From JAHJDS01 sp964569795 (GTDB lineage Bacteria; Desulfobacterota; Desulfarculia; Desulfarculales; JAHJDS01): a stretch of DNA of 64,000 bases. Position 1 is the stretch's first letter. Each line of letters starts with the position of its first letter. This document shows positions 53,575 through 61,717 of the stretch, one piece after another. The notes under the pieces were generated by a model. The model was not told where the DNA came from and did not search any database. It saw only the letters and a program-made list of their open reading frames with translations. The translations under genes and the position numbers were made by a program. Location of the stretch: the NCBI GenBank assembly GCA_964569795.1, contig CAZMVB010000007.1, positions 1 to 64,000 of the forward strand, in the 5' to 3' direction.

Positions 53575-55320
53575 ATGGATCTGGTGGATCTGTCCAAGGA
53601 GAAAACCGGGACGGCCGTCCTGGAGCGGGCCCGCCGGGACCCGGCCGCGGCCGAGCGCATCTTCAACCGCCTCGGCCCCCGGGAACAGCTGGCGGCCGTG
53701 CTGGGCGTCGCCCCCGAGGACCGCCTGGACCTGATCGAGCTGGCCCGCCGGCCCCGGCAACTGATCCGGTCCATGGCTCCGGACGATCTGTTCGTGACGG
53801 TCAAGGCCGTGGGGCCGGCCGACGCCCTGACCGTTCTCCAGCACATGTCCGGCCGGCAGACCAACTACATGCTGGATCTGGACTGCTGGCTGGGGGACCG
53901 GCTGGTGCCGGAACGGTTCGCCACCTGGCTGGGCGGCTTCTACGAGTGCGGCGCGCCGCGGCTGCACCGCTTCTTCCGGGAACTGGACCCCGAGGTGCTG
54001 ACGCTGTTGGTGAGGCGCTGGCTCCGGGTGGTGAAGTGGCTCCCGTCCAGCGATGAGGACCTCCCGCCGGATGACCTGCCGACCTTCACCCTGGATCAGG
54101 TCTATTATCTCGAGCCCACCTCGGAACACATCCCGCCCCTGATCCTGCCCGCCCTGGAACTCCTGGCCGAGCGCAGCCCCGATCGATACGTCGGCCTGAT
54201 GGAGTCCATCCTCTGGGACAGCGGCAGCGCCCTGGAGGAGGACGCCTACCAGTTCCGGACCGGACGACTGATGGATTTCGGTTTCCCGGACCTGGAGGAT
54301 TCCCTGGCCGTGTTTCGGGCGCTGGACCCCGAGGCGGAACTGGCCCGGCTGCGGACCGGGGTTGAGAAGACCGGCCCGGAGGAGGGCGAGACCGGGGGAC
54401 CCCGGTCCGAGTTCTACCTGGCCCCCCTGAACCAGGACCGGCTGTTCGCCCGGGCGGCCCGGGCCGCAAACGATCCGGATCGGCTCAAGCAGGAAATCGT
54501 CTTTCTGACCAACAAGGTCATCCGGGCCGACGGCCGGCCGCTGGGGGACCTGGAGGTCATCGGCGGAGGGGTCACCCGGACCCTGGCCATGGTCAACCTG
54601 GGCCTCGAGAAGATCGCGGGCCAGGACCTGGACCGGGCCGTGGACCGCCTCGAGGCGGTCTTTCTGGAGCACGTCTTCACCCTGGCCTACAATCTCCTGG
54701 GGCGGCTGCGGGCCCGGGCCCTGGACCTGGTCCGCACCGGCTGGATCGGCCGGATGCCCCATACGCTGCACGTCCTGGACGCCCCCGACGACCGGATCCT
54801 GGCCGGACTGCTGCGGCCGTGGCCGGTCTATTACGGCCCGGAAGGGGGGCGCGAGTACCGCTGGTTCGAGACCGCGGCCGACCTGGACCAACGCACCGAC
54901 GACCTGGAGCGAATCGCCTTCTGGGGCGAGCTGGTGCTGGATTTGATGGCCCTGGACCCGGGGGCCGCCTTTGAGCCCGACCGGCCACGTCTGGCCCCCT
55001 GGGAGGTCAGGGACGTCACCCTGAGCACGCTTCTGCTCACCGCCGCGGCCAACCACCTGATGGGCGCCGGGACCGACACCGTATTCCTGGCCCGGTCGCG
55101 TCTCGGGGCCGGACTCGAGGCCCTGGATCGCGGTCTGCCCGGGCTGATCGAGACCTGGCAAAAGGACCTTAAGCCCATGCTCTCCAAAGAAAAATTCCGC
55201 TGGGCCCAGGCCCTGTTTCAGACGGTCACGGGCGTTTTCGACCAGGAACTGGCCGGATTGGACCGGTCGCGTCCCCTGGACCCCCGGTTCATCCGGGGGC
55301 TGCTGGTGGTCCCGGATTGA
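53575..55320 (+). CDS. DUF6178 family protein
   Basis: The 581-residue soluble protein opens with a helical repeat-like region: FNRLGPREQLAAVLGVAPEDRLDLIELARRP (split over two helices), then the DLFVTVKAVGPADALTVL segment. LDLDCWLGDRLVPERFATWL, WLRVVKWLPSSDEDLPPDD and ILWDSGSALEEDAYQFR follow. I recognise the pattern as DUF6178, a family seen mostly in deltaproteobacteria, with no known function. A second half with AYNLLGRLRARALDLV and many Leu/Asp-rich helices completes it. ATG 53575 is the first possible start and fits a leaderless mRNA. Confidence 0.75.
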   Translation: MDLVDLSKEKTGTAVLERARRDPAAAERIFNRLGPREQLAAVLGVAPEDRLDLIELARRPRQLIRSMAPDDLFVTVKAVGPADALTVLQHMSGRQTNYMLDLDCWLGDRLVPERFATWLGGFYECGAPRLHRFFRELDPEVLTLLVRRWLRVVKWLPSSDEDLPPDDLPTFTLDQVYYLEPTSEHIPPLILPALELLAERSPDRYVGLMESILWDSGSALEEDAYQFRTGRLMDFGFPDLEDSLAVFRALDPEAELARLRTGVEKTGPEEGETGGPRSEFYLAPLNQDRLFARAARAANDPDRLKQEIVFLTNKVIRADGRPLGDLEVIGGGVTRTLAMVNLGLEKIAGQDLDRAVDRLEAVFLEHVFTLAYNLLGRLRARALDLVRTGWIGRMPHTLHVLDAPDDRILAGLLRPWPVYYGPEGGREYRWFETAADLDQRTDDLERIAFWGELVLDLMALDPGAAFEPDRPRLAPWEVRDVTLSTLLLTAAANHLMGAGTDTVFLARSRLGAGLEALDRGLPGLIETWQKDLKPMLSKEKFRWAQALFQTVTGVFDQELAGLDRSRPLDPRFIRGLLVVPD

Positions 55321-55379
55321 TACCTCGAGGCCCCTGCCGGCCCCGAGGGGACAACCAAAAACGATCAAAGAAAAAAATA

Positions 55380-55408
55380 TTGACACCACCGTTTGTAGGT
55401 GTTAGACA
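55380..55408 (+). promoter_or_regulatory. Predicted promoter of the HU/IHF gene
   Basis: A perfect TTGACA (55380-55385) lies 17 bases before TAGACA (55403-55408, 3 of 6), within an A+T-rich stretch (55363-55425). The leader would be about 135 nt. Confidence 0.4.
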
Positions 55409-55551
55409 TTAAACATTATTTCGGTTAGGGGGGAAGTCTAAGCCTGCCGACACGATTCGTGGGACGGCCCATCTGTGCTGCGGCGTATAAGCCCAACCCT
55501 GGCTGAAACGGACAGCGCCTGGAGACCACGGGGGACAAGCAGGGGGTATCA

Positions 55552-55908
55552 ATGGCACTGACCAAGGAAAAGATCATCAACGCGGTTTACGAGCAGGTCG
55601 GCCTGAGCAAGGCCCAGTCTCGCGAGGTGGTTGAGTCCCTGCTGGAGATCGTCAAGACAACACTGGCCAGCGGTGAGGACCTGCTCATCAGCGGTTTCGG
55701 CAAGTTCGTGGTCAAGGAAAAGCGGGCCCGCCGGGGCCGCAATCCCCAGACCCGGGCCGATTTGCAGCTAAGGGCGCGCCGGGTGGTCGTTTTCAAGACC
55801 TCGGGGGTGCTCCGGAGGATGATCAACGACCGCCGGGTCCTGACCGACGCGGAACCCCCGCCCCGGAGCGAGGCGGCCTCGCCCTACGACTCGCCCTCGG
55901 CTAGCTGA
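55552..55908 (+). CDS. HU/IHF-family DNA-binding protein (IHF alpha-like)
   Basis: Residues 1-93 are a complete bacterial histone-like fold: LTKEKIINAVYEQVGLSKAQ, a helix, then ISGFGKFVVKEKRARRGRNPQT, whose R-G-R-N-P-Q-T lies on the DNA-intercalating arm. FKTSGVLRRMIN closes the domain. The RRGRNPxT form is more like IhfA than HU. A 25-residue Ala/Ser/Pro tail is added and looks disordered. It bends DNA as a homo- or heterodimer; the partner is not in the window. An AGGGGG site precedes the ATG. Confidence 0.92.
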   Translation: MALTKEKIINAVYEQVGLSKAQSREVVESLLEIVKTTLASGEDLLISGFGKFVVKEKRARRGRNPQTRADLQLRARRVVVFKTSGVLRRMINDRRVLTDAEPPPRSEAASPYDSPSAS

Positions 55909-56019
55909 TCCCCGAGAACCGTTCGATCCCTCTCTGACGACAAGGGTTGGGGCCGGATCGCCGCTTGGGGCCGGTGATCATCATCGGCCGTCGCCCGCCA
56001 TTGGTTTCTTCCTGAAAAT

Positions 56020-57279
56020 TCAATCGATCTTCAAGAGGTCCAGGACCGCTCCGGACATGGCCAAGACCCCGGTCTTGATCGTCGGCTCGGGCTGGGGGGC
56101 GAATCTCGAGGTGTGTATCTCGGGCAGGGCCGCTTCCCCTGACTGGGCCCGGTTGAATCCTTCCCATGATTCGGTGCCGACCAAGAAATAGCACAAGGGA
56201 ATGTCGGCCGCCCCAAAGAACGAGAAATCCTCACTGGTGGTCATCGGTCCGGGATCGACGACCATTTGCGGCGCCAACAAGTCGCCCCAGCATCCGATCA
56301 GGCGCCGGGCCAGGGCCGGCTGATTGAAGATGGCCGGACAGCCGGGTTCGAAGGCGAAGGCGGGTTCGAGTTCAGGGGGCAGGCCGGCCTGGACGGCCAC
56401 CCCCCGGGCGACACGTTTCAGGGCGGCGATGACCTGGTCCCGAACCGCCTCGGTGAAGGTCCGCACGGTCAGCTGGAGCCGCACCCGGTCGGGGATGATG
56501 TTGTGCTTGGCCCCGCCGTGGATCGAGCCCACCGAGACCACGGCCGACTGGACGGGGTCGATCTCCCGGCTGACGATCGTCTGCCAGGCGATGATCGTCT
56601 GGGCGGCCATGAGGATCGGGTCCTTGGTGGTGTGGGGCCGGGCGCCGTGGCCGCCCCGGCCGTGGATGGTGACGTCCAGGAAATCCCCGGCGGCCATGAC
56701 GTACCCTTCCCGGCAGGCGATCATCCCGGCCGGCATCCGGGGGGCGACGTGGCAGGCCAGGGCGAAATCGGGCCGGGGCCAGGGACCGTGGGCCGCGGTC
56801 AAGCCGTCGGCGATCATGGCCTGGGCCCCGGTGGCCGTTTCCTCGGCCGGCTGGGCCACGGCCAGCAGGGTCCCCTGCCAGCGATCGGCCAGTTCGGCCA
56901 GGACCCGGACCGCGCCCAGCAGGACCGTCAGGTGCACGTCGTGGCCGCAGGCGTGCATCACCCCCACCTCCCGGCCCTGGGGGTCGATGTCCCGCCGGGT
57001 GCTGGCGTAATCGAGCCCGGTCTCCTCGGTCAGGGGCAGGCCGTCCATGTCGGCCCGGATCATCAGGGTCGGGCCGTCGCCGTTACCAAGGACCCCGACC
57101 ACGCCCTGGCCCCCGACGCCGGTGGTCACCTCCAGGCCGAGCCCGGTCATCTGGTCGGCCACGACCGTTGCCGTCCGCGTCTCCCGGCCCGACAACTCGG
57201 GATGGGCGTGGAGGTCGCGGTACAGGTCGAACATCTGAGCGTACCCGCGATCCACCAGGGGTAGGATCAACTCCTTCAT
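56020..57279 (-). CDS. M20-family amidohydrolase (hippurate/N-acyl-amino-acid hydrolase-like)
   Basis: The 419-residue enzyme shows the M20D pattern: RADMDGLPL (metal site region, about 79-87), MHACGHDVHLTVLLGAVRVL (about 108-127, with the Cys and His ligands) and QPAEETATGA with the general-base Glu. The dimerisation lid runs about 200-320, and GPMTTSEDFSFFG holds the last metal His position. It would split N-acyl amino acids such as hippurate or acetylated amino acids in the cytoplasm. GGAG lies upstream of ATG 57279. It stands 86 bases downstream of the DUF4445 gene, perhaps on the same transcript. Confidence 0.9.
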   Translation of the reverse strand: MKELILPLVDRGYAQMFDLYRDLHAHPELSGRETRTATVVADQMTGLGLEVTTGVGGQGVVGVLGNGDGPTLMIRADMDGLPLTEETGLDYASTRRDIDPQGREVGVMHACGHDVHLTVLLGAVRVLAELADRWQGTLLAVAQPAEETATGAQAMIADGLTAAHGPWPRPDFALACHVAPRMPAGMIACREGYVMAAGDFLDVTIHGRGGHGARPHTTKDPILMAAQTIIAWQTIVSREIDPVQSAVVSVGSIHGGAKHNIIPDRVRLQLTVRTFTEAVRDQVIAALKRVARGVAVQAGLPPELEPAFAFEPGCPAIFNQPALARRLIGCWGDLLAPQMVVDPGPMTTSEDFSFFGAADIPLCYFLVGTESWEGFNRAQSGEAALPEIHTSRFAPQPEPTIKTGVLAMSGAVLDLLKID

Positions 57280-57365
57280 GACTCAAATCTCCGGCGCGGG
57301 TTGGACGGATTTTCCAACTATCTTACACCGCCGCGCCCGGGGATGAAATCTCCGCCGGGCGGGCC

Positions 57366-58904
57366 TCAATCATCGAACACGGGGACCGAGGGGAAGCGGC
57401 GGCGGTCGGTGTGGGGAATGAACCGGGCGGCCGAGAAGCGGTTCATGAAGGCCTGATTGACGTTCAGTTCCAGGTAGGTGATCTTGCCGGCGATCTCGTC
57501 GGCCCGGCGCCAGGCGGCCCTTTCGAGCAGGACCTTGGCCGCGCCCATGACTGAAGTGTTGCCCAGGGCGACGTACACCTCGCGGGGCAGATCGGGCAGC
57601 ATGCCCAGCTGGATGGCCATTTCCGGGTCGATGTACTGGCCGAAGGCCCCGGCCACGAAAAAGCGTTTTATGTTGGCGAAGTCCACCCCGACCTTCCGGG
57701 CGATCGTCCGCAGGATCGAGTACATGGCCGCCTTGGACCTCAGCAGCGAATCCAGCTCGACCTGACCGACGGCGATCGGCTGGCCGGTGTCCGTCTCCTG
57801 GGCCGGGGCGACGATGTAGGCCGGGCCGTCCTCGGTGTTTGTAACGGCCGAGGCGTCGCGGAACCGGCCCCGCTGGTCGATGATTCTGGTCAGGTACAGC
57901 TGGGCGGCCAGATCGACGAACCCCGAGCCGCAGATGCCGACCGGTTTCTGGCAGCCGATGGTCTGGTACTCGGCCTTTTTGGTCCGGGGGTCGATCCGGA
58001 CCCGCTCGATGGCCCCCGGGGCGGCGGTCATGCCCATCTTGGCCACGCCCGATTCCAGGGCCGGCCCGGCCGCCCCGGCGCAGGCGATCAGGAAATCCCG
58101 ACCGCCCAAGACCACCTCGGCGTTGGTGCCCACGTCCACCAGGAAGTTGACCCCCTCGGCCCTGTCCAGGTCGGCCGCCAGGATGCCCGCGATCAGATCC
58201 CCGCCGAAGTACGAGCCCACGTTGGGGAAGATGAGCACCGGCGCCCCGGGCAAGACGTCGAGGCCCAGGAACTCGGCCCTCAGTCCCCCGAAGCGGTTGG
58301 CCACCGGGATGTAGGGCTCGCGGCGGATGCGGTCCGGCCACAGCCCGGCCAGGAGGTGGCTCATGATGGTGTTGCCGGCCACGCTGACGGCGCAGACCTC
58401 CTGGGGTGAACGGCCCTGGCTGGCGCACAGCTCGGCGGCGGTCCGGCCGATGGCCTCGACGGCCAGGGACTGCAGTTCGGCCAAGCCGCCCGAGACGGCG
58501 TAATGGATCCGGGTCAGGACGTCCGGGCCGTGGGCGATCTGGGGATTGGGGACCACCTTTTGATCCAGGGGGCGGGCCGCGTCCAGGTCCAGGAGATGGA
58601 GATGGATGTGGGTCGTCCCCAGGTCCACGGCCAGGGCCAACAGCGGCCCGCTGTCGGCCCGCCAGTCGATGATCCGGGGCCGGTGGCCGGAGAGGTCGAT
58701 CACGGCCCGGCCGGCAAAATCGGTCTCCCACAGCCGCCTCGACAGCCGGTTGTAGTCGGCCGGATCGACCACCGCTTCCTCGCCCAGGGCCTGCTCCACG
58801 CCCCGCCTGAGGCGGTCCAGGTCGGCCGTGTTGTTCGAAAGCGACGGCCGGTCCAGGGCCGGCGTCAGGCCCCGGACGATCGGTTCGGGCTGGGCACGGG
58901 TCAT
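57366..58904 (-). CDS. DUF4445/RACo-like ASKHA protein without the N-terminal ferredoxin
   Basis: The protein (512 residues from ATG 58904) keeps the linker domain (LDRPSLSNNTADLDRLRRGVEQ) and the ASKHA ATPase: LALAVDLGTTHIHLHLLDL, FLVDVGTNAEVVLGG, ACAGAAGPALESGVAKMGM and VAGAFGQYIDPEMAIQLGMLPDLP. This is the reductive activator of corrinoid proteins (RACo) core. Known RACo carries a [2Fe-2S] ferredoxin domain of about 95 residues at the N-terminus, which is absent here. It may work with a separate ferredoxin. No corrinoid methyltransferase is next to it. An upstream in-frame ATG at 59006 is antisense to other DNA and has no conserved residues. Confidence 0.8.
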   Translation of the reverse strand: MTRAQPEPIVRGLTPALDRPSLSNNTADLDRLRRGVEQALGEEAVVDPADYNRLSRRLWETDFAGRAVIDLSGHRPRIIDWRADSGPLLALAVDLGTTHIHLHLLDLDAARPLDQKVVPNPQIAHGPDVLTRIHYAVSGGLAELQSLAVEAIGRTAAELCASQGRSPQEVCAVSVAGNTIMSHLLAGLWPDRIRREPYIPVANRFGGLRAEFLGLDVLPGAPVLIFPNVGSYFGGDLIAGILAADLDRAEGVNFLVDVGTNAEVVLGGRDFLIACAGAAGPALESGVAKMGMTAAPGAIERVRIDPRTKKAEYQTIGCQKPVGICGSGFVDLAAQLYLTRIIDQRGRFRDASAVTNTEDGPAYIVAPAQETDTGQPIAVGQVELDSLLRSKAAMYSILRTIARKVGVDFANIKRFFVAGAFGQYIDPEMAIQLGMLPDLPREVYVALGNTSVMGAAKVLLERAAWRRADEIAGKITYLELNVNQAFMNRFSAARFIPHTDRRRFPSVPVFDD

Positions 58905-59012
58905 GATCAGGTATGTGTAGAAGGTCGGTAATAGGTTGTCAAGTTCAGGCCGCAGACTTGATCTGAACCCGGGAAACAGAATCAACCGTCCAGGCCCCGT
59001 TATCAAATTATC

Positions 59013-59042
59013 TTGACCTGGGCCGGACGGTTACGATATTGT
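59013..59042 (+). promoter_or_regulatory. Predicted promoter of the secreted NPDI-repeat gene
   Basis: TTGACC (59013-59018, 5 of 6) is followed after 18 bases by TATTGT (59037-59042, 4 of 6). The leader would be about 50 nt. Confidence 0.4.
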
Positions 59043-59098
59043 TTTTTCAGGGGGTTATGCCGTACATCCTCGGCCGGGGGGGCAGAGGAGGTCTGACC

Positions 59099-59770
59099 AT
59101 GATCCGAATCAAGGTGGGCCGCGCCGCAGTGGTCCTCTTTTGCCTGGGACTCATGGCCGCCCTGGCCCTGGTGGGATCGGGTCCGGCCCTGGCCTCGGAC
59201 GGAAGCGACTATTCGACCCAGGGGATGATCCTGCTCGCCCAGGGGCCTATAATCCCGGGCCGGTACGCCCCGGGACCCGCCAACGCCCCCTCTGATCCGA
59301 TGTATCTGGGTCCGGGTGAAAACGGCCACGGTCCGGACGGCCACGGGGCCAATCCCCCCGGCGAGGACGGGGCCGGCAGCGGGGGCCGGCTTCCGGGCGG
59401 GCATTACCAGGATTACACCGTGCCCGACCGGGACATCACCGGACTGACCGGCGGGCCGGCCGCTCCGGTCAGTCCATCGGCTCCGTCAGCCTCGGTCGGG
59501 CCGCCCCTGGGCGCGCGGTCCTACCGGCAGTTCCCCGAGATCCGGTCCGGCCGCCTCGCCCCGGGCAACAGGTCCTTCCGGTTCAATCCCGATATCCGGG
59601 CCTCCCGCTCCCTGCCGCCTTCGCCCGCGCAGTACCAGCGCTACCAGCAGTACAATCTGGGCGCGGTCACGGATTTCTTCCTGCTCAATCCGGACATCGG
59701 GGGTAATCCGCAACAGGCGACTACCGACATCTACATCATGAACCCGAACCTCCGGCCCAGCACCGAATAG
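59099..59770 (+). CDS. Secreted protein with degenerate NPDI repeats, unknown function
   Basis: ATG 59099 follows GAGGAGGT and encodes a signal peptide (VVLFCLGLMAALALVGSGPALA, cleavage near residue 32). A Gly/Pro/Asn-rich disordered part follows (about 33-140). The last 80 residues hold four spaced units of one motif: RQFPEIRSGRL, FRFNPDIRAS, FFLLNPDIGG and IYIMNPNLRP. They read like successive beta-strand/turn repeats. No family is recognised. The gene ends at a good terminator. An earlier in-frame ATG at 59039 lacks a ribosome site. Confidence 0.65.
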   Translation: MIRIKVGRAAVVLFCLGLMAALALVGSGPALASDGSDYSTQGMILLAQGPIIPGRYAPGPANAPSDPMYLGPGENGHGPDGHGANPPGEDGAGSGGRLPGGHYQDYTVPDRDITGLTGGPAAPVSPSAPSASVGPPLGARSYRQFPEIRSGRLAPGNRSFRFNPDIRASRSLPPSPAQYQRYQQYNLGAVTDFFLLNPDIGGNPQQATTDIYIMNPNLRPSTE

Positions 59771-59800
59771 CCGGACCGAGTCGAATCGAGCATTGAAACT

Positions 59801-59833
59801 CCCCGCGGCCCGAGCGGCCCGGGGATTTTCTTT
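59801..59833 (+). terminator. Rho-independent terminator
   Basis: CCCCG-C-GGCC pairs with GGCC-CGGGG (59801-59824, one bulged C), followed by ATTTTCTTT (59825-59833). It lies 31 bases after the secreted-protein stop and separates it from the convergent signalling locus. Confidence 0.7.
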
Positions 59834-59871
59834 GATAATAATTGGCGGGAAAGGCCTGCCCGGATCTCCGG

Positions 59872-60138
59872 TCAGCGGCCGTCGAACATGTACTGGAGTT
59901 GCCCCAGGATCTCGCCCACGGCGCCCAGTTCGGCGTCGGTCAGGCTCGACGGGCTGAAGTTGTTTTCGCCCAGCTTGTCCGCCAGTCGCCGCCCGAATTC
60001 CCGGACGGACGAATTGAACAGTTCCTGGTTGGCCAGGGCGTACAGGAACTCGTACAGCTCCTGACCCGCCGAACGGGCGTCCTGCTCGGCCCGGACCAGT
60101 TTCTCAAGTTTGGCGAACGGATCGGTCTCGGTCGTCAT
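59872..60138 (-). CDS. Small helical protein of the TerY-P locus, copy A
   Basis: The 88-residue protein is acidic and helical: FAKLEKLVRAEQDARSAGQE, then LYEFLYALANQELFN and RLADKLGENNFSPSSLTDAE. It resembles its upstream neighbour (60180-60527) over most of its length, sharing the E-N-N-F-x-x-S-x-L-T core and a similar helix pattern. A GGAGACAGG site precedes ATG 60138. It is the last gene of the locus. No database family is recognised. Linkage suggests an adaptor or substrate for the kinase/phosphatase pair. Confidence 0.65.
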   Translation of the reverse strand: MTTETDPFAKLEKLVRAEQDARSAGQELYEFLYALANQELFNSSVREFGRRLADKLGENNFSPSSLTDAELGAVGEILGQLQYMFDGR

Positions 60139-60179
60139 GACCTGTCTCCACGGCGGCCGAACCCGGGCGGGCGGCCGGT

Positions 60180-60527
60180 CTATTTGATGACGGTCGGCCG
60201 GCGGGCGGCCCGGTCAATGGCCTCGATGACCTCGGTCAGTCGCCGCAGGTCCTGGATGGTCAGGGCGGACAGCTTGAAGTTGTTCTCCCTGATCTTCCGA
60301 TCCAGCTGCCGCCTGATCTCCCGCATCTCGGGGTCGAACCACTCGCTGGCCGCGGTCACGCTCAGCAGATCGGCCAGCTCCTTGCCCCGGCGGCGCGATT
60401 CGAGTTCGGCCGCCACCAGGAGCCGGGCTCGACCGACCAGGGAGGTCAAGGACCTGGGTCGGGGCTCGGACTCGCTTCGGGTCGTCTCTTCCTTGGGTTG
60501 TTGTCGCCGGCGGCCAAACAGGGACAT
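60180..60527 (-). CDS. Small helical protein of the TerY-P locus, copy B
   Basis: ATG 60527 (MSLFGRRRQQPKE) is chosen because GGGAG lies 8 bases upstream; GTG 60536 is possible. The first 30 residues are basic and Ser/Thr-rich (KEETTRSESEPRPRS), a plausible phosphorylation target. The remainder (LTSLVGRARLLVAAELESRRR, then KIRENNFKLSALTIQDLRRL) is a paralogue of copy A. Both are helical bundles without catalytic motifs. The pair is 41 bases apart and follows the PP2C gene by 54 bases. The Ser/Thr-rich head is present only in this copy. Confidence 0.65.
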   Translation of the reverse strand: MSLFGRRRQQPKEETTRSESEPRPRSLTSLVGRARLLVAAELESRRRGKELADLLSVTAASEWFDPEMREIRRQLDRKIRENNFKLSALTIQDLRRLTEVIEAIDRAARRPTVIK

Positions 60528-60581
60528 CGGTTTCACTCCCGCGTGAACGTTCGCGCCATTTAATCAGACCCCCCGGGGCGT

Positions 60582-61601
60582 TCAGCCGGGGCGGGTGGTG
60601 ATACGGTCGAGCAGATTCTTCTGGCGCATGGCCAACAGTTCCCGACGGACCGTTTCGACGGGCAGGTCCGTCCGGTCGGCGATGTCTTTGAGGCGCGAGC
60701 ATCCCGCGGCCAGGGCGGTCAGGATGTCGAGCCACAGGGCGGCCGTGGCGTTGTCCGCCACCTCCAGAAAATCCCTGAGGCGGCGCTGGTCCATCCGGTG
60801 CAACTGGTCGATGCTCTTCCGGACCAGCTTCAACACGGCGATCGAGCAGTCATCGGTCGTCTTTTCGACGATGATGCTGTTGAGATTGTAGTACAGGGCC
60901 CGGGTGACGGCCAGGGCCGGATTGTCGTCGAGCCACTCCAGGATGCGCTGGGTGGCCGGGGCCATGATCTGCCGGGACCGGTTGAACAGGCTTTCGGCCG
61001 CGCCGTCGGACAGGAGGATGAACCCGTCCACTTTGCCCGTTTTCCCGGTATAGAGGCGCAGCCGTTCCTCGACGCCGGGCTGGGTGATGAAGTAGGTCAT
61101 GTTGGCGAACTCGCCCCGGTCCGGCGGGGACAGGACGATCACCCGCTCCTCGGTCATGGCCCCGATCACGCCGTCGCCCAGGTGGCCGGCCAGATAGGTC
61201 CCGTCCTTGACACCGACGAACAGGAGGGTCGAGGCGAAGTCGCGCAGGTCGGCGCCCATCTCCCGGCCCAGGTGGCGGAGACTGTCCTGCATGTCCTGGA
61301 TGATCATCCGGCGGGCCAGGGGGTTGTCGTCCACGAAGCGGTCGAAGTGTTCATGGACCAGGCGGCAGATCCGCTGGGTGCAGATGTCGGCCCCTTCCTT
61401 GGCCCAGCGGGCCGATCCGGCCCCGTCGGCCAGGGAGACCACGGCCAGCCCCTGGTTCAGGAGCGAGTCGGTCTTGTCCTGGCAGCCGACGCCCGAGACG
61501 CGATGGGACCGGCCCCGGACGTGGGCGTGGGCCGCTTTCCAGTCCACGATCATGACGCGGGAGCGGCCGGCGCCGCCTGGATTGTGCTGGACTTGGGTCA
61601 C
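60582..61601 (-). CDS. PP2C-family protein phosphatase with C-terminal winged helix
   Basis: The PP2C core (about residues 20-260) has HRVSGVGCQDKTDS, VVSLADGAGSARWAKEGAD with the metal-binding Asp-Gly pair, STLLFVGVKDGTYLAGHLGDG, ILLSDGAAESLF and the late TTDDCSIAVLKL Asp. The last 45 residues (AAGCSRLKDIADRTDLPVET, then VRRELLAMRQKNLL) look like a winged-helix DNA- or protein-binding domain, unusual for PP2C. It should dephosphorylate targets of the adjacent kinase. GTG 61601 is used; ATG 61553 is the alternative. A perfect TATAAT lies at 61633-61638, so it may have its own promoter. Confidence 0.85.
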   Translation of the reverse strand: MTQVQHNPGGAGRSRVMIVDWKAAHAHVRGRSHRVSGVGCQDKTDSLLNQGLAVVSLADGAGSARWAKEGADICTQRICRLVHEHFDRFVDDNPLARRMIIQDMQDSLRHLGREMGADLRDFASTLLFVGVKDGTYLAGHLGDGVIGAMTEERVIVLSPPDRGEFANMTYFITQPGVEERLRLYTGKTGKVDGFILLSDGAAESLFNRSRQIMAPATQRILEWLDDNPALAVTRALYYNLNSIIVEKTTDDCSIAVLKLVRKSIDQLHRMDQRRLRDFLEVADNATAALWLDILTALAAGCSRLKDIADRTDLPVETVRRELLAMRQKNLLDRITTRPG

Positions 61602-61717
61602 CTGATTCTGTTCCCGCCGGAATTAATATTATATTATACCCCAATTTTCCGGCGTGACGGAAAAAAGTCGGCCTGATGCGGCCGTAAAAACCGGACAAAT
61701 CGGTCCGGCCGGGGGAG

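Noticed and set aside
61646..61665. Terminator after the vWA gene (TTTTCCG/CGGAAAA hairpin)
   Set aside because: The stem is A/T-rich and on the minus strand is followed by TTGGGG rather than a T-run, so intrinsic termination is unlikely.
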